From Diorhabda sublineata (lineage: Eukaryota; Arthropoda; Insecta; Coleoptera; Chrysomelidae): a stretch of DNA of 64,000 nucleotides. Numbering within the stretch: position 1 is the stretch's first letter; each line of letters begins with the position of its first letter. A model generated the notes under the pieces. The model saw nothing but the letters and a program-made list of their open reading frames with translations. It ran no database searches and was not told the origin of the DNA. The stretch lies in assembly GCF_026230105.1 (NCBI RefSeq), contig NC_079486.1, positions 2,728,001 to 2,792,000 on the forward strand. Reading direction: 5' to 3'. Below are positions 9,790 through 20,328 of this stretch, piece after piece. A program made the position numbers and the translations under genes.

Positions 9790-12500
9790 TATTAGCCTTT
9801 GTTTTTTGTTTTCACATTACTTTCATCTTGTTTTTGACTTAAATTGACTAATAATTATAATAAATAAGCATATCCTAGTTAAAAACCTATATGTTTGTCT
9901 CGAAGATTTGTTGGTACATGTCTACAGTAAATTTGTATTCAAATAAAACTAGTATTTGATATTATTTCTTTCAAACATTCTATGCTAGATAAAACAAAAA
10001 CATAAATGAATATAGTTACATAGCAATGTTGCCTAGCTTATATTTTTTCATAAACATTCTCGCCAAAATTATTTTATTGATCTTTGTTTAGATCAATTGT
10101 GGGAAATATTGTCCATTAACCAAATTTAGTGAGAACTAGAGCCACATTCTTATTGGTTTTTAATAATATTACGATGAATAAATGAATATTTTTGAAACGT
10201 AACATGCATCCAGATAATAAACAAATAATTTGTAAAATTTGACAACATTGAGGTTTACTGTAAGTTGGCTTCAGTTATATTCAAACATGCCAGCTGGGTT
10301 AATGTTTTTTATACGTCCAAGGTCAAAGTAAACCAAAGTTTCAAACAAAGGAACTTCGGAATTCATTATAATGTTAGAAACGGAATTGGTATCTAGTTGG
10401 AAAACTTACTTATGTTTAAGTTTTATACGTGAAGATTAAGTGAATGTAGTTTATGTAATGAAGTAAATTTTGACTGAAAATGTATAAATTTTTAAAATTT
10501 TGATTCTTATAGTAGGTATGTACAATTATTTTTCACATTTTCTACACCTTTATCTAAGTAATTTGATAAAAATACTCACGTTGGCAAGTGTTTGAATATC
10601 TTTTTTAATAATTAGTATAGGCACTACACCAATACTGGAAGTAGTTTACAAATAATTTATTTTTAGGTAAAGGAGCGTGATTTCTCATTTACCAAAATGG
10701 CCTCTAATAAAAAAGAATTGTATGTACTCTAACATATTTACTAATTTCGCTATGGTAGCTTGATCTGAACTGGGCCTGGAAATTTGTAGTGTAACGTCTG
10801 TGAATGTCAAGTTACAAAAAAAGAATTATATTATTGAAGTAGCAACAAGAGAACACCATCTACCCGGCTTTGAAGATTTTTGCAGTGATTCTATCATTTA
10901 GGAAATATTTTTGGAAATTTCATAAAACAGTCCCCAACAACACATTTTTTTTTAAATATTTACCTGTATATAATGATTGATATAATAGGAGCGTTTGGAT
11001 GGATTCACATGGGGACCTTTAGTAGTTTTGGAGTACCTACCTTATGGAATTGCAAGATAAAGATCATTCAAATGAACTGTGGTATTTCTGCACAATAAAT
11101 AAATGATAGAAAAGATTATTTACTTTTAATTTACTCTTAATCAAAATAATTAGTAGTTGCTCATCAATATTTGATATTAAATCATATATTTTGTTAAGTA
11201 TTTTAGGTGACTTCCTTTGAAAATTTCAAACTAGTCTGAAAAAAAATAACTTTAGCAATGTCATGTTTCCATCAAATTATTGTCTTACCAGTTTTTGAAT
11301 AAGAACTTTCAAGTCACTTACCATTTCATCACTTTGTATAAATTCAACACTATATCTGCCAATGAAACTGAATGAGTAATGAAGAATTTTCCTGAAAAGT
11401 CCTGTATGCATATGACTTGGTTGAGTGTAAATTTAGCTTAGGGAATACATTGTAATGCAACTTAATGGTTTATTGCACTCCATGTCTAAGGTATTTTAGA
11501 GTTGTTGAATATTGAAGAAACATGTTTGTTTGAATTGGGTGAGGTAATGCCATTTCTACTGATACATACCCACACACTTTTGTTTTATTTTTTTAGCTTC
11601 TCAACAACCAGTTGAAAGTATATTGTTATCAAGTCATTCTAATGGAAGCAAAAACGTTGAGAGAACGAAAAGGGAACAGTATTCTTTTCAAAACAAGTCC
11701 TAAACATCAAAATGTAGGCTTACAGCTGTCCTGTGGAAGGTATCTATTTTATATTAATTATATGTATAAAGAATTTTGAGGGGACCACATTTCTAAATGT
11801 TTGGGCACATTTGTTCTTAGCTTTTCAACTCTCTGTCATCCTTTACTGTTACGAGATATATAGAATAATTGTAGATAAGTATAATTTTGAATATGCCTCT
11901 TTTTGTTACTCCTTTTAATTTTGTTGGTACATGTCTTCTTTTTCACTCGATGTATTTTTTATAGATTATCTTCTAAAGCAGAAGATCAAAATTCATCATT
12001 TTCATTATTAAAATGGAGTTTATCACTCCACTCTATCATAATCCTTTTTTTTTTCATGTTTAAAACTCATCAGATTGATTCCTTATCATATATAGCTGTC
12101 ATAATAACTCCTAATCTCATTTTTAACATTGCTGACTTGCTGTACTATTATGACAAAAACTTTTTGTAAATTACTGACATCCAACCCAATTTTACTTAGA
12201 AAATTGTTGAATTGTTAAACAAGATATTTTCTAAAACGACTCATTTCTTCAATAATTCACTTTATTTTCTTCATTTTCCTGATTTTCATGTCTCTTCTTA
12301 TTTTAACTTATGCAAGAAGTTATAACTTCATAACTTTCACAGTATGTATTATATCTTAAATATTCATATTATTACAAAAATTCATGCGTTTAAAAAAAAG
12401 TAAAGGTGGTAGGAAGCTTTTGTTTTTTATAAACATCGCTAGAGTGCAGATTTTCTAATGATATATAATTTTTTTCGATATCTTTTTGTGATTGGATCAT
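9790..12500. repeat. Repeated block with no recognised gene
   Basis: Matches 48,106-50,680 directly and 43,680-45,705 in reverse. It holds short open frames conserved between copies (for example TREQHLPGFEDFCSDSII near 10,840-10,900, and KTLRERKGNSILFKTSPKHQ near 11,650-11,710, which ends at a GTATCT donor-like word). They may be exons of a degenerate transposase, but no family was recognised. Confidence 0.45.
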
Positions 12501-12594
12501 TTCGACGAAATTCCAAGTTGCATGATTTGCGAAATTTATCAGTGTATAGGAGGAAACAATGTAACGGCTTTTTGTGATGGTTATTGAGCAGCTT

Positions 12595-12750
12595 TTCCTC
12601 TTTATTTATCGAGAACAGATATTAATACATATTTCCATAATGCAGGTAGTACAGATGAATTTCTTCTAAATTTTAATGATTTATTTAATATACTTAAATT
12701 TCGTAATAGATTGGCAAAATAAATATTTTAAAAACCACTTAGCTCTAGAA
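12595..12750 (+). pseudogene. P-element/THAP9-like transposase fragment
   Basis: Encodes FHNAGTTDEFLLNFNDLF followed by NILKSRNRLAK. This pattern (NAG.T.EF...NDLFD.LNSRN) is typical of the C-terminal half of P/THAP9 transposases. The fuller copy at 63,205-63,408 adds VKLATQILS upstream, the other expected P/THAP9 word. The frame then hits TAA codons. Further copies are at 43,440-43,610 (minus) and 50,770-50,940. Confidence 0.55.
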
Positions 12751-12774
12751 CAAATTATTATTATTATATATTTG

Positions 12775-13310
12775 TAGTAGTGTGTATAGAATCGTGTTTA
12801 GTTTGACGTCCGGCCGGCAGAGGGCGCTAGTGTCTATAGAATCGAGTCTAGTTTGGCGTCTGACCGGCAGGAGGAGCTGGGGTGTATAGAAATCAAACAC
12901 AAATAGTATTTTTATCAAGATCAACTTGCAGCCGCTAGGTACTTCCAGTTTGACTATTACTCGCCAGATGGCGTAAGTTCGTGTTTGGTTAGTTTGGCGA
13001 TCGGTCAATAGAATCGTGTATAATTTGACGTTTGGCTAGCGGAAGGCGCCAGTGTCTATGGGAATTTGTTTAGTTTGGCGTTTGACTCGCTGGGGGCGCT
13101 ACTGTCTATGGAATCGTGTTTAATTTGGCGTTTGACCGGCAGGAGGCGCTAGTGTCCATAGAATAGTGTTTTAGCTTGGCGATTGGTCGACAGAGATAGA
13201 TAGTGTCTATAGAATCGTGTTTTAATTTGGCGTTTGGATAGTGGGAGGCGCTAGTGTGTATAGAAATTAAACACAAATAGAATTTTTAGTTCAACTTGCG
13301 GCGGCTAAGT
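12775..13310 (+). repeat. 50-bp minisatellite array, copy 1
   Basis: Tandem degenerate units of about 50 bp built from GGCGCTAGTGTCTATAGAAT, CGTGTTTAATTTGGCGTTTG and GNCGGCAGGA, about 10 units. The right end contains AAACACAAATAGAA and TTCAACTTGCGGCGGC and abuts gypsy integrase sequence. Unusually GC-rich for this window. Other arrays are at 22,045-22,990, 42,050-43,100 and 51,260-52,325. Confidence 0.85.
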
Positions 13311-14180
13311 TTTGTTAAGACTGGTATAAGGGTCCTATTTACCCTTTCCACTTCTCCATTACCTCGTGGGACTTCACAAGTTGTTAACACATGTTTAATA
13401 TTTTCTTCTCGACAATATGATTCGAATTTTTCAGAACGGAACGCGGATCCTCTGTCAGATATTATCCTTGACGGGCTTCCAAATATTTTATGTTAAGACA
13501 ACATATCACTTCTTTCGTCGTGGTTGATTTTGTTGATTTTAGGATGAAACGTTCCTTCTTTCTTTCCTACAGGACGAAGTGATATATTTTACGCTATTTT
13601 TCAAGACAACATGTCACTTCTTTCGTCGTGGTTTATTTTGTTGGGTAAAGCCACACAAATTTGGAAAAGTCATCAACTACCACAAAAATGTACTGATATT
13701 TTTTGTCTTGGTATGTAAAATTCCTTGTTTACTAATTCTTCTGTTTGTTTCTTTCAAAAATTTCCTGTCTCGTGGACTTTTATTATTATTTTTTGTTCAT
13801 GTTGTTTGGATTGACAAGTAATTTTAATCCATTATCGTATTTATACAATATATCATGCTCTAAATAAAAATCTTCATACTCTTCTGTAGTCAATATCCTT
13901 TTTATCGCCATTTGAGTACCTCGGTTCGGCCATCCTTTTTTCTCACTAGTCCAATAGGACTAGCGAAATTCGAAAAACTCGGTTTGATTATTACATCTTT
14001 TAACCATTCCTTTATCTAATTATCTACTTCTTCTTTTTCGGATGCCGATAGTCTTCTTGGTCGCTGATAAATCGGTTCTTCGCTTTTCAGTACAATTTCC
14101 ACCTCAATATTCGTTGTCTTCGCTTTGAGTGGTTTGTAGTTTTCTATTAATTTCCTCACTTCCTGCCTATTGAACCACGG
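13300..14180 (-). pseudogene. pol: Ty3/gypsy pol, internally deleted (RT start joined to integrase)
   Basis: Reading the minus strand from 14,180: the RT N-terminus (VRKLIENYKPLKAKTT, IYQRPRRLSASEKEE, then IIKPSFSNFASPIGLV), a jump to pre-integrase sequence (ILTTEEYEDFYLEHDILYKY), then integrase words including a DRGSAFRSEKFE-type second Asp block and EVPRGNGEVERVNRTL with the catalytic Glu. The RT catalytic YxDD region, all of RNase H and, in this copy, the first-Asp part of integrase are absent. A KxTTTKEV-type block (plus-strand TTCTTTCGTCGTGGTT) is duplicated at about 13,510 and 13,620. Confidence 0.8.
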
Positions 14181-14189
14181 AAAAGCATG

Positions 14190-14850
14190 TAGCGCCTAAC
14201 GAGTTCTCCACGGTTCGCAGTCTTTAGAAAAACAAATGTAAAACTTTTATAACTTTGAGTTTTGCATACTTAATGTTGTGACCAATTCTACCTACAGAAC
14301 TTAACGTTGTCATGATTGATTCTATGCAAAATATATAAAATTTGGAAAAAAATAGAAGAAAATAACTCTTTGTCTTTCGTTTATTAAAACTTAATCCTGT
14401 ACTTTTCTACTCAGAAAACAAATATGCTATATAAAAAATATCTCGTTTTTACAGCAAAGGAAAAACCAAATTATCCTCAAAAATGTCCGTTACAATCAAT
14501 ACAATATAAACTTATTATTCACCTTAGCTACAGAAAATATTTTGTAATTCAGATAAACTAATTTAATTTCGATAATTATAGTTTGTACAAATGTATTCTG
14601 CCCTTTTTTTATACAAGTATTGTTAGAATGTATCTAAAAAAAATTTGCAGCCTTCCGCCACTGATCACTAGTTCGTGGACTTCGAAAAATACTTCTTACA
14701 TCAGGCTTCCTCCAGATTTAAACTGGCAATTTCACTTATTTCCGATTCCAGTAACCTCGAGTAGATCAGCTCGGAATATGAACAGTGTAGTCTTCTTCAA
14801 AAATCAAGCAGATTTCTCGTAACACTTTATTTTACAATGTTCTGCTGTAG
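14190..14850. repeat. Repeat sequence, no gene recognised
   Basis: Matches 53,290-53,917. Contains a conserved open frame (14,629-14,822; SLPPLITSSWTSKN) that is probably a shadow of non-coding sequence. Confidence 0.4.
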
Positions 14851-14854
14851 CGTA

Positions 14855-15213
14855 CATCTCCAAAGACCATTTTAACCACGGAAAGTCTATTAGAAGAGCA
14901 ATCACAAAGTGAATGTAGTGGAAAAGCCAGTCCATCAAGTGGATTTGAGGATAACTTTGTGAATGAAGAGGTAAGATGAAAATACCAATTTTTAATATAA
15001 TAATTTCTAAATTTGAATATACGGATACAGAAAAAAAATAGCAGAATAAATAATAAATGAAATTAGTGATTCTAGAACTACTGAGAATATTTACAATACT
15101 CCATCTATTAGTATAACAACCAATAATATGAGTAGTTCAATTGAATCTTCGCCAAATTGGACATTGATCTCTGATTCTTCACATTCGCAACCAGATTTTG
15201 AGAAATTAGGATA
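14855..15213 (+). pseudogene. Ser/Thr-rich exons of an unidentified gene
   Basis: Copy of the exon structure at 53,918-54,290: first exon up to FEDNFVNEE with donor GTAAGA near 14,973, but the second small exon (ENVASGDL) is deleted here. The third coding block (SDSRTTENIYNTPSISITTN, then MSSSIESSPNWTLISDSS) ends at a TAA near 15,213. In this copy the tryptophan codon is intact, whereas the 54-kb copy has TAG. No domain recognised. Confidence 0.4.
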
Positions 15214-15589
15214 ATACAATTGGATTATCTATGGAAACTCTAGTTCGAAATACACTTTGATTAGATAATGTTCGCCAAAAGCTCCAGGATTAGAATGTTC
15301 TATGACTTTGTTCAATAACCGTCGATGAGATACGGGTATTTAAATTTCCATAGATAGTGAATATTCATGTCATTAAATTTGTAATTTGGATTGTAAATAA
15401 AGGGAATTTGACTTATATTCTGGATTGATTGATGTCTTATACCTTTTTATTTTCAAACTAAAACTATTTAGATGATGTTTCTGTTTGCCATTGAATAGTA
15501 GAATTTTTCAGAAAATTGGAAAGTTTTGAAATTAAGAAAAGTTACTTCACACACTGACGCTAAATAATCATAGGTTTCTTCAAGATTTT

Positions 15590-15780
15590 TGCCAACAAAA
15601 ACCGTTTCGCAGATTACACCTCAATTAAGCTTATTCCAATTATTAAATGGTGGTTTCATGTTGTGTCCAAAACGTATTATATAGAAGATGAAATTATAGA
15701 TGCAACTGGGAGTTGTTTCGGCCAAGGGAATTTCACAGTATATCTAGCTTCAGAATTTCCGCCGAAGTAAATCGAATCGA
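15590..15780 (+). pseudogene. Coding-like block of unknown family
   Basis: Open frame: FADYTSIKLIPIIKWWFHV, YYIEDEIIDATGSCFGQGNF, TVYLASEFPPK, then TAA. A damaged copy is at 54,720-54,900. At about 38,015-38,095 the reverse-strand copy lacks the DATGSCFG part. It looks like real protein sequence, but I recognise no family. Confidence 0.35.
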
Positions 15781-15919
15781 AAAGTGGAATAGTTAAGAAA
15801 GTCCATACCAGAATTTCCAAGATTTAACTTCTTGTAGTATACAGCAACTGTCTATATCTCCGATTGAATTGAACCAGGTAAATATAGTTCAAAGTCACTG
15901 TGTAAAACAAGGTGTATAG

Positions 15920-16175
15920 AAATGCTGCAAGCTGTGTTGACCTTAATGAAATAACTTCCTGCACTCCCCGCTCTTCTAGAAGCTCTTGATAGTTCAACTG
16001 AAGGTAGAGGAAGTAATGAATGTGCTTTCCTGCTCTCTAGTCTCTCGTAAAAGTTTTCATTCAGTGTCTTAGTTCTGTCTGAGACACTTGGAATAACTTT
16101 ACCTTCAACTCCAAGCGGAGTACATGGATGTGCACATAGCTTCTCAACTCAGATACAGAAAATTCTTTTATACGT
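15920..16175 (+). pseudogene. hAT transposase fragment (DUF4371-like)
   Basis: CKTRCIEMLQAVLTLM, LPALPALLEAL, an acidic Ser-rich gap, then FSVLVLSETLGITLP. This matches the layout of the C-terminal half of DUF4371-type hAT transposases (LCPTRW..R..A...., then ..LS..LSL.LQ). Internal TAA codons and a 9-bp insertion that adds a stop. Copies: 25,738-25,980 and 37,680-37,900 (both minus), 55,030-55,290 (plus). Confidence 0.55.
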
Positions 16176-16179
16176 TACA

Positions 16180-16797
16180 TCTACAACTTTTCTTGAAATA
16201 GGGTGTCCAGTAAAAATTAAAAATCAAGTACTAGTCTCCTCTCGATTTTTCCAGGTTGGTTTTTACATTTTCCCAGTCGAAATTTCGTTAATTTACTATC
16301 ACCCTTCTATTATGATGAATATTAATTTTAGAAAATACAAGTATAATACAACAACCAAATTTTTTTAGTTTAAATAATTCTTCGCTCACTGCTGTTTTTG
16401 AGAGTCTCCAAAAATTTTCTATCTATTCTTTTTATGATACGCAACAATATTCTACCCTAAATGTTGAATTTCTTTGATTTGTGCATCGAAATTACGCGAA
16501 AAAAATTGCTATTTTCAAGTTGTTTTATTGGAATTTATTGAAAAATAAATAAAATTGATTGACTTGGACATAAGAAACATTCTCGGCTTGACAGTTGAAC
16601 AATGAGTTTAGTCATATTTATGAAATTTTTGTGGAATTGGGCATCAAATTGACGGAAAAGGGCATAAACATGTTTGGCTCTGCGGTCAACGTGTTAATCA
16701 TGGAATTACACGTATTTATGACGCTTTAAGACAATATAATTGAATTTTTCTTTCTGCTATTCTCCTTATACTTCGACCTCCTTCTCTTCTTCATACT
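16180..16797. repeat. Repeat sequence, no gene recognised
   Basis: Matches 55,310-55,890 directly and 25,310-25,700 and 37,060-37,600 in reverse. A conserved word set near 16,620-16,730 (GHQIDGKGHKHVWLCGQ in one frame) recurs at 37,040-37,150 and 55,780-55,860 and may be decayed coding sequence. Confidence 0.4.
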
Positions 16798-16805
16798 CCT
16801 CTACT
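16798..16805. repeat. MITE target-site duplication, left
   Basis: CCTCTACT, repeated at 17,100-17,107. Confidence 0.85.
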
Positions 16806-17099
16806 CATAGAGATATTACCATAGAGTAGGCATGCCTACAAGTGAGAGCGTCTCGCGAATGAAAAGAGAAAGAGAATCATTTATGTATTTCTATCTCTTT
16901 CTTTTGTTGCGTACTGCGCATGCGTGTCTCTGATTCAACGGGCAACGGTAAAGTGCGTACACGAAATCTAATCAACGCGCATGCGCCATTAGACAGAGAC
17001 AGCAATACATAAATTATTCTCTCTCTCTTTCTATCGGCCAGATGCTCCCACTTGTATGGGCGCCTATAGTATGCCTACTCTATCTGTAATATCTCTATG
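16806..17099. mobile_element. hAT-like MITE, 294 bp
   Basis: Ends CATAGAGATATTAC...GTAATATCTCTATG form a terminal inverted repeat that continues imperfectly (TAGAGTAGGCAT both sides) and is followed by related inner words (ACAAGTG/CACTTGT). An exact 8-bp duplication CCTCTACT flanks it. Eight-base duplications and CA...TG ends fit hAT-type non-autonomous elements. The interior has a second palindromic core with GCGCATGCG on both sides (about 16,915 and 16,980) and no coding capacity. The equivalent position in unit 2 (near 56,470) lacks it. Confidence 0.85.
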
Positions 17100-17107
17100 C
17101 CTCTACT
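17100..17107. repeat. MITE target-site duplication, right
   Basis: CCTCTACT, identical to 16,798-16,805. Confidence 0.85.
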
Positions 17108-18310
17108 TCTTATTCGGAGTCTTCGTTTGATTGGATTGCACAGTGACAAATTGACAAGTGTAAAAGGAGCATTAAGAAAACAAATGGCAATACCAATACT
17201 GACAACTCCACATCAGATAATACTTCGAATGGCTAATGAAGATGCTAATAGAAAACAAAATGGGGAAAGTGAATCGAATAATAGAGGTAAATATTTAAAT
17301 ACAATAAATATATGTAAAAACTTGATTGGTTGATTGTACAATGAATCGAAACTGAGGTCATTCAGACAGCTGACGAAAATTTGTTGATTGAACATATTAC
17401 AAAAGTAAAAGTCCTTAAAAGATACTATGAAGATAAGAAAAATATTCACATTGAGAAATCCAAGACATGTACTACTATTACCACACTTACTATTACACTG
17501 TCTGACGCCTGTTTCGATGTTCTCCGTTAGTCTCTATTGTTTTGTACAAAACAAAAAAATATTACCGAGTATAATTTCATTTAAGATAGTCAGTTGATTG
17601 AATTAGTAAACTCATTCTGGCATTGAACAAAATATGTACTTTAATCCATTTGGACTATTTCTTGAAAGAAAGACTACTATTACTCAGATTGAATTAGAAC
17701 AACTTCCAAATTCAGTGGTAAGTTCAATAATTACTTATCTTTTACTGGATACTGTGGACAATTTGAATCTTGGTACCTCTTAAATAAATCCCCACAAATC
17801 ATATGATTTTATATAAAACCCCGTAGTTATGAAAAAACTACTTTCGAGTAGATAAACTCAAATATTTGAGATCACTAAAATCCTTTTCGTAGAAAATATG
17901 TATTGTTTTAATTTTTGTTTCCGCTCTAACTCCTTCATCATTTCCAAGTCGAACAACATTACTAACTAATTAAACAATACGATAGGATCGGGAAATATAA
18001 AATGCTTTTCTTAGATGATGAGATGTTTAAAAAATGTTTTTAAAGAATTTGAATTTTATCTGTCCCCACTTTCATGAATAAATTCAAGGCATTTTTTTTG
18101 TAAATTAGTTTTTCCTTGTCCTTGCAAATTGAAGTACCCAATAGGTCCATGTATTCATGTTTGTTTCCTGTTTGTATTTTTTATTGGAACCTCAATATCA
18201 GTGACATTATTAGAACATTTTTCTCATTGGTTATAAGAGAGTCTCATTCTTGGAAGCACTTACAGTTTCAGATGAGTGTAATAATTCAATTTAGGAAAAT
18301 TTAGATGAAG
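17108..18310 (+). pseudogene. Unidentified multi-exon gene, copy in unit 1
   Basis: First exon block to about 17,286: RLIGLHSDKLTSVKGALRKQ, MAIPILTTPHQIILRMANED, then donor GTAAATATT. Second block from 17,345: TADENLLIEHITKVKVLKRY then YEDKKNIHIEKSKTC, stop near 17,526. Third: YFNPFGLFLERKTTITQIEL...LPNSV with donor G|GTAAGT near 17,718. A fourth block near 18,240 (VSDECNNSI*ENLDEA) carries a TAG. The copy at 56,420-57,173 has the last block open. The stops make this copy a likely pseudogene. Confidence 0.45.
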
Positions 18311-18389
18311 CGTCTCTTTCATGCATTGTTGTAAAATACAGAATATTCAATAAATATGCAAGAATATGATTTACACAAGCTAAATGCTT

Positions 18390-18393
18390 TTAA
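18390..18393. other. Empty piggyBac target site (TTAA)
   Basis: AATGCTTTTAAGACGTTGGC here corresponds to the sequence on both sides of the piggyBac element in unit 2, where TTAA is duplicated at 57,208-57,211 and 58,418-58,421. This is the uninterrupted form of that site. Confidence 0.8.
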
Positions 18394-18857
18394 GACGTTG
18401 GCAATATCTAATACTAATGAATGAATCACCTCTTCCCAAATAGTAATTAAAAAGCCAGATCGATGAGTCCATCACTTTTTGATTTTCCCACCTGCCAACT
18501 GAAACGGCAACACTGTACATGTCAAAATACAGTGTTGTTTTATTACTATATCTATACACCAAAAAATTGCTAACAATAATTTATTGAAACTGCTTAAGTT
18601 ATTTAAACAACTTTTTTTATAAACATTAAATATATTGATTAAATCTGAATTAACTAACTGTCAAAAAAGAACACGCGTGAAGAACAACAAGGCCACGGAG
18701 GTAAACGTAACAATAGTTCTGGAGCTCAACAAGATTTGCAATTTTTATAAAAAAATTCATGTATATCTTATATGAATGAATAATCTACATACCTTTAATT
18801 TCAAACACATATATAAACATTTTTCTTCAAAACAATTAAAAAACACAATTAAGATTT

Positions 18858-19319
18858 TTATTTCACCAAAGGGTTTGTGATAACCTTTTCAGAATGTAAA
18901 TAAATGATTCTGTTAATGTAAAACGGTCGGTTAAACTTACATTCTGGTCCACATTTCTTAGAAGCACATTTTAAGCATTCTCCAAAGCAACCATGGCATC
19001 TTAAATTCAAGCAGTTACAAAGACCCATTTTTGATTTATTTTCATAAGATGTTGACGGCATTGCTGCATCAAACGGGATTGATGTTCTTCGTGGAAGAAT
19101 ATCGTTATTTTTCTTCAATTTGTACACTACTTGCGGAACCATATCGAAATGGTTTTTTTCATTTATTTCAATCTGTGACTTATACTGATTCGATGTCGGT
19201 AGACTTGCGGAATCAAGTCGCCATGATCTTTCTCTATTTATATCAGTTTGAGGATAATTTTGACTGGATGCTGTAGGTCTGACGGATTTAAATCGGATTA
19301 ATCTTTTTCTTGAAAGCAT
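18858..19319 (-). CDS. ARL14EP-like (ARF7EP_C domain) protein, intact copy
   Basis: A 153-codon frame with an ATG at 19,319. The N-terminal 75 residues are basic and Ser/Thr-rich. The C-terminal part has eight cysteines at 101, 103, 108, 111, 115, 118, 123 and 127 in CNCLNLRCHGCFGECLKC then KKCGPECKFNRPF. This spacing and the CxC...C.GC...C.KC....CG.EC..NR pattern are those of the ARF7 effector C-terminal domain found at the end of ARL14EP proteins, which bind an Arf-like GTPase in vertebrates. The stop is followed by AT-rich sequence. It is the only one of five copies with an uninterrupted frame across both halves. Domain call by eye; function unproven. Confidence 0.65.
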   Translation of the reverse strand: MLSRKRLIRFKSVRPTASSQNYPQTDINRERSWRLDSASLPTSNQYKSQIEINEKNHFDMVPQVVYKLKKNNDILPRRTSIPFDAAMPSTSYENKSKMGLCNCLNLRCHGCFGECLKCASKKCGPECKFNRPFYINRIIYLHSEKVITNPLVK

Positions 19320-19439
19320 CTTGTAAGATTTTCAGTTTGTGGTTTTGTTGTAAGTGGGTGTAGATATGGAGGGCTAACGTTTTAATGCAGTTCTCTGACT
19401 CCACTGAATAATAGCGGGATTGCGGAATTATACCGAGGC

Positions 19440-19630
19440 ATCTTAACTAGTCATAATTTTTTCCTTGGAGGTTTATCGTTATTTTCCTCTTACGGTATTA
19501 AATTGGATTGATGTTCCTAGTTGAAGGTTATCGTTGTATTTCCCAATCTGCACAATAGTCTTTTCTCTATGAATGTTGTTAGACTGGTAGCTTCGAATCG
19601 AAATGGTTTTTCTTCATTTATTTCAGTTGC
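19440..19630 (-). pseudogene. Second, degenerate ARL14EP-like upstream exon
   Basis: Upstream of the intact frame on the minus strand lies a basic exon (ENNDKPPRKK, here with a stop) and, before it, a diverged repeat of the central region: ATEINEEKPFRFEATSL then a frameshifted block resembling KKNNDI...RTSIPFD. This suggests an internal tandem duplication within the ancestral gene or element. Confidence 0.35.
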
Positions 19631-19822
19631 TGTCTCATTTTTACACGATTTTTGTAAACTTGTGGTTTGACAGTAAACCTCAATGTTGTCAAATATTTAT
19701 TTATAAATCGTAATATAATTAAAATCATTATGATCTGGCTTCAGTTCTCACTAAATTTGGTTAATGGGCAATATTTTCCACAATTAATCTAAACAAAAAT
19801 AATTTCAAGACCAAGAAAATAA

Positions 19823-20328
19823 TTTTGTTTTCGGGCAAAAAGTTATGTTAAATTTGGGGTTAATAAGCCGGGTACTTCTTGGCAGTGTTTAGGTTCAACA
19901 TCTGAAAGGTATTTATTGTCTGGTGGAAAAATGTTGTTAATGCATACTTATTGCAGATTTTGTAGTTTACATCAGTCTGAAAGATTCGCTTCATCCAAAT
20001 TTTTAGAAATTTAATTATTTTACTCACCTGAAACTTCTTCTTCTGCTTCTGAAAGTATGAATAACTCTTGTAACCAACAAGAAAAATGTTCTTATAATGT
20101 CATTGGTATTAAGGTTCCAACAAAATTAGAAACTTTGCAGGAAATCTCGGAAGTTCTGATTTTGATACACCGATGAAGGCCAAGAAAAAATATGAGTATT
20201 CTGAAGAATAGAGTGGTTCTTCAAAGAAAATCTCTCTTCAAATTAAATTCGAAATCTGTGAAAAAATAGGTTTTAAGGAAATTATTGATAAATTTGCCAC
20301 TCAGAAAGCAAGAAAGATTATTTTATAA
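19823..20328 (+). pseudogene. Unidentified coding-like relic with CxxC-H motif
   Basis: Open frame 19,823-20,014: YVKFGVNKPGTSWQCLGSTS, LLSGGKMLLM, HTYCRFCSLHQSERF, stop. From 20,020 another open stretch (SSSASESMNNSCNQQEKCSY, VPTKLETLQ) shifts frame and ends with the FKEIIDKFATQKARKIIL tail at 20,328. The H-x2-C-x2-C-x3-H cluster could bind zinc. The tail alone is also at 5,341-5,439. No family recognised; it looks like a decayed gene. Confidence 0.35.

Larger units (their letters stand above)
6005..19400 (+). repeat. 13.4-kb composite unit, copy 1
   Basis: Collinear direct match to 45,707-59,400, offset 39.3-39.7 kb. Shared blocks include the ARL14EP-like frame (6.4-7.1/46.2-46.8), P-like relic (12.6/50.8), 50-bp array and gypsy relic (12.8-14.2/51.3-53.3), exons at 14.9/54.0 and the hAT relic (16.0/55.1). 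Differences are a MITE here, a LINE and piggyBac in copy 2, and about 1.4 kb (8.3-9.74 kb) present only here. The two ends carry the same sequence in opposite orientation (6.4-8.1 against 17.1-19.46 kb), so the unit resembles an element with long inverted ends. Confidence 0.75.

Noticed and set aside
14583..14822. 79-aa plus-strand frame conserved at 53,695-53,889
   Set aside because: Conservation equals that of the flanking non-coding repeat; residues show no domain and the next exon is in another frame.
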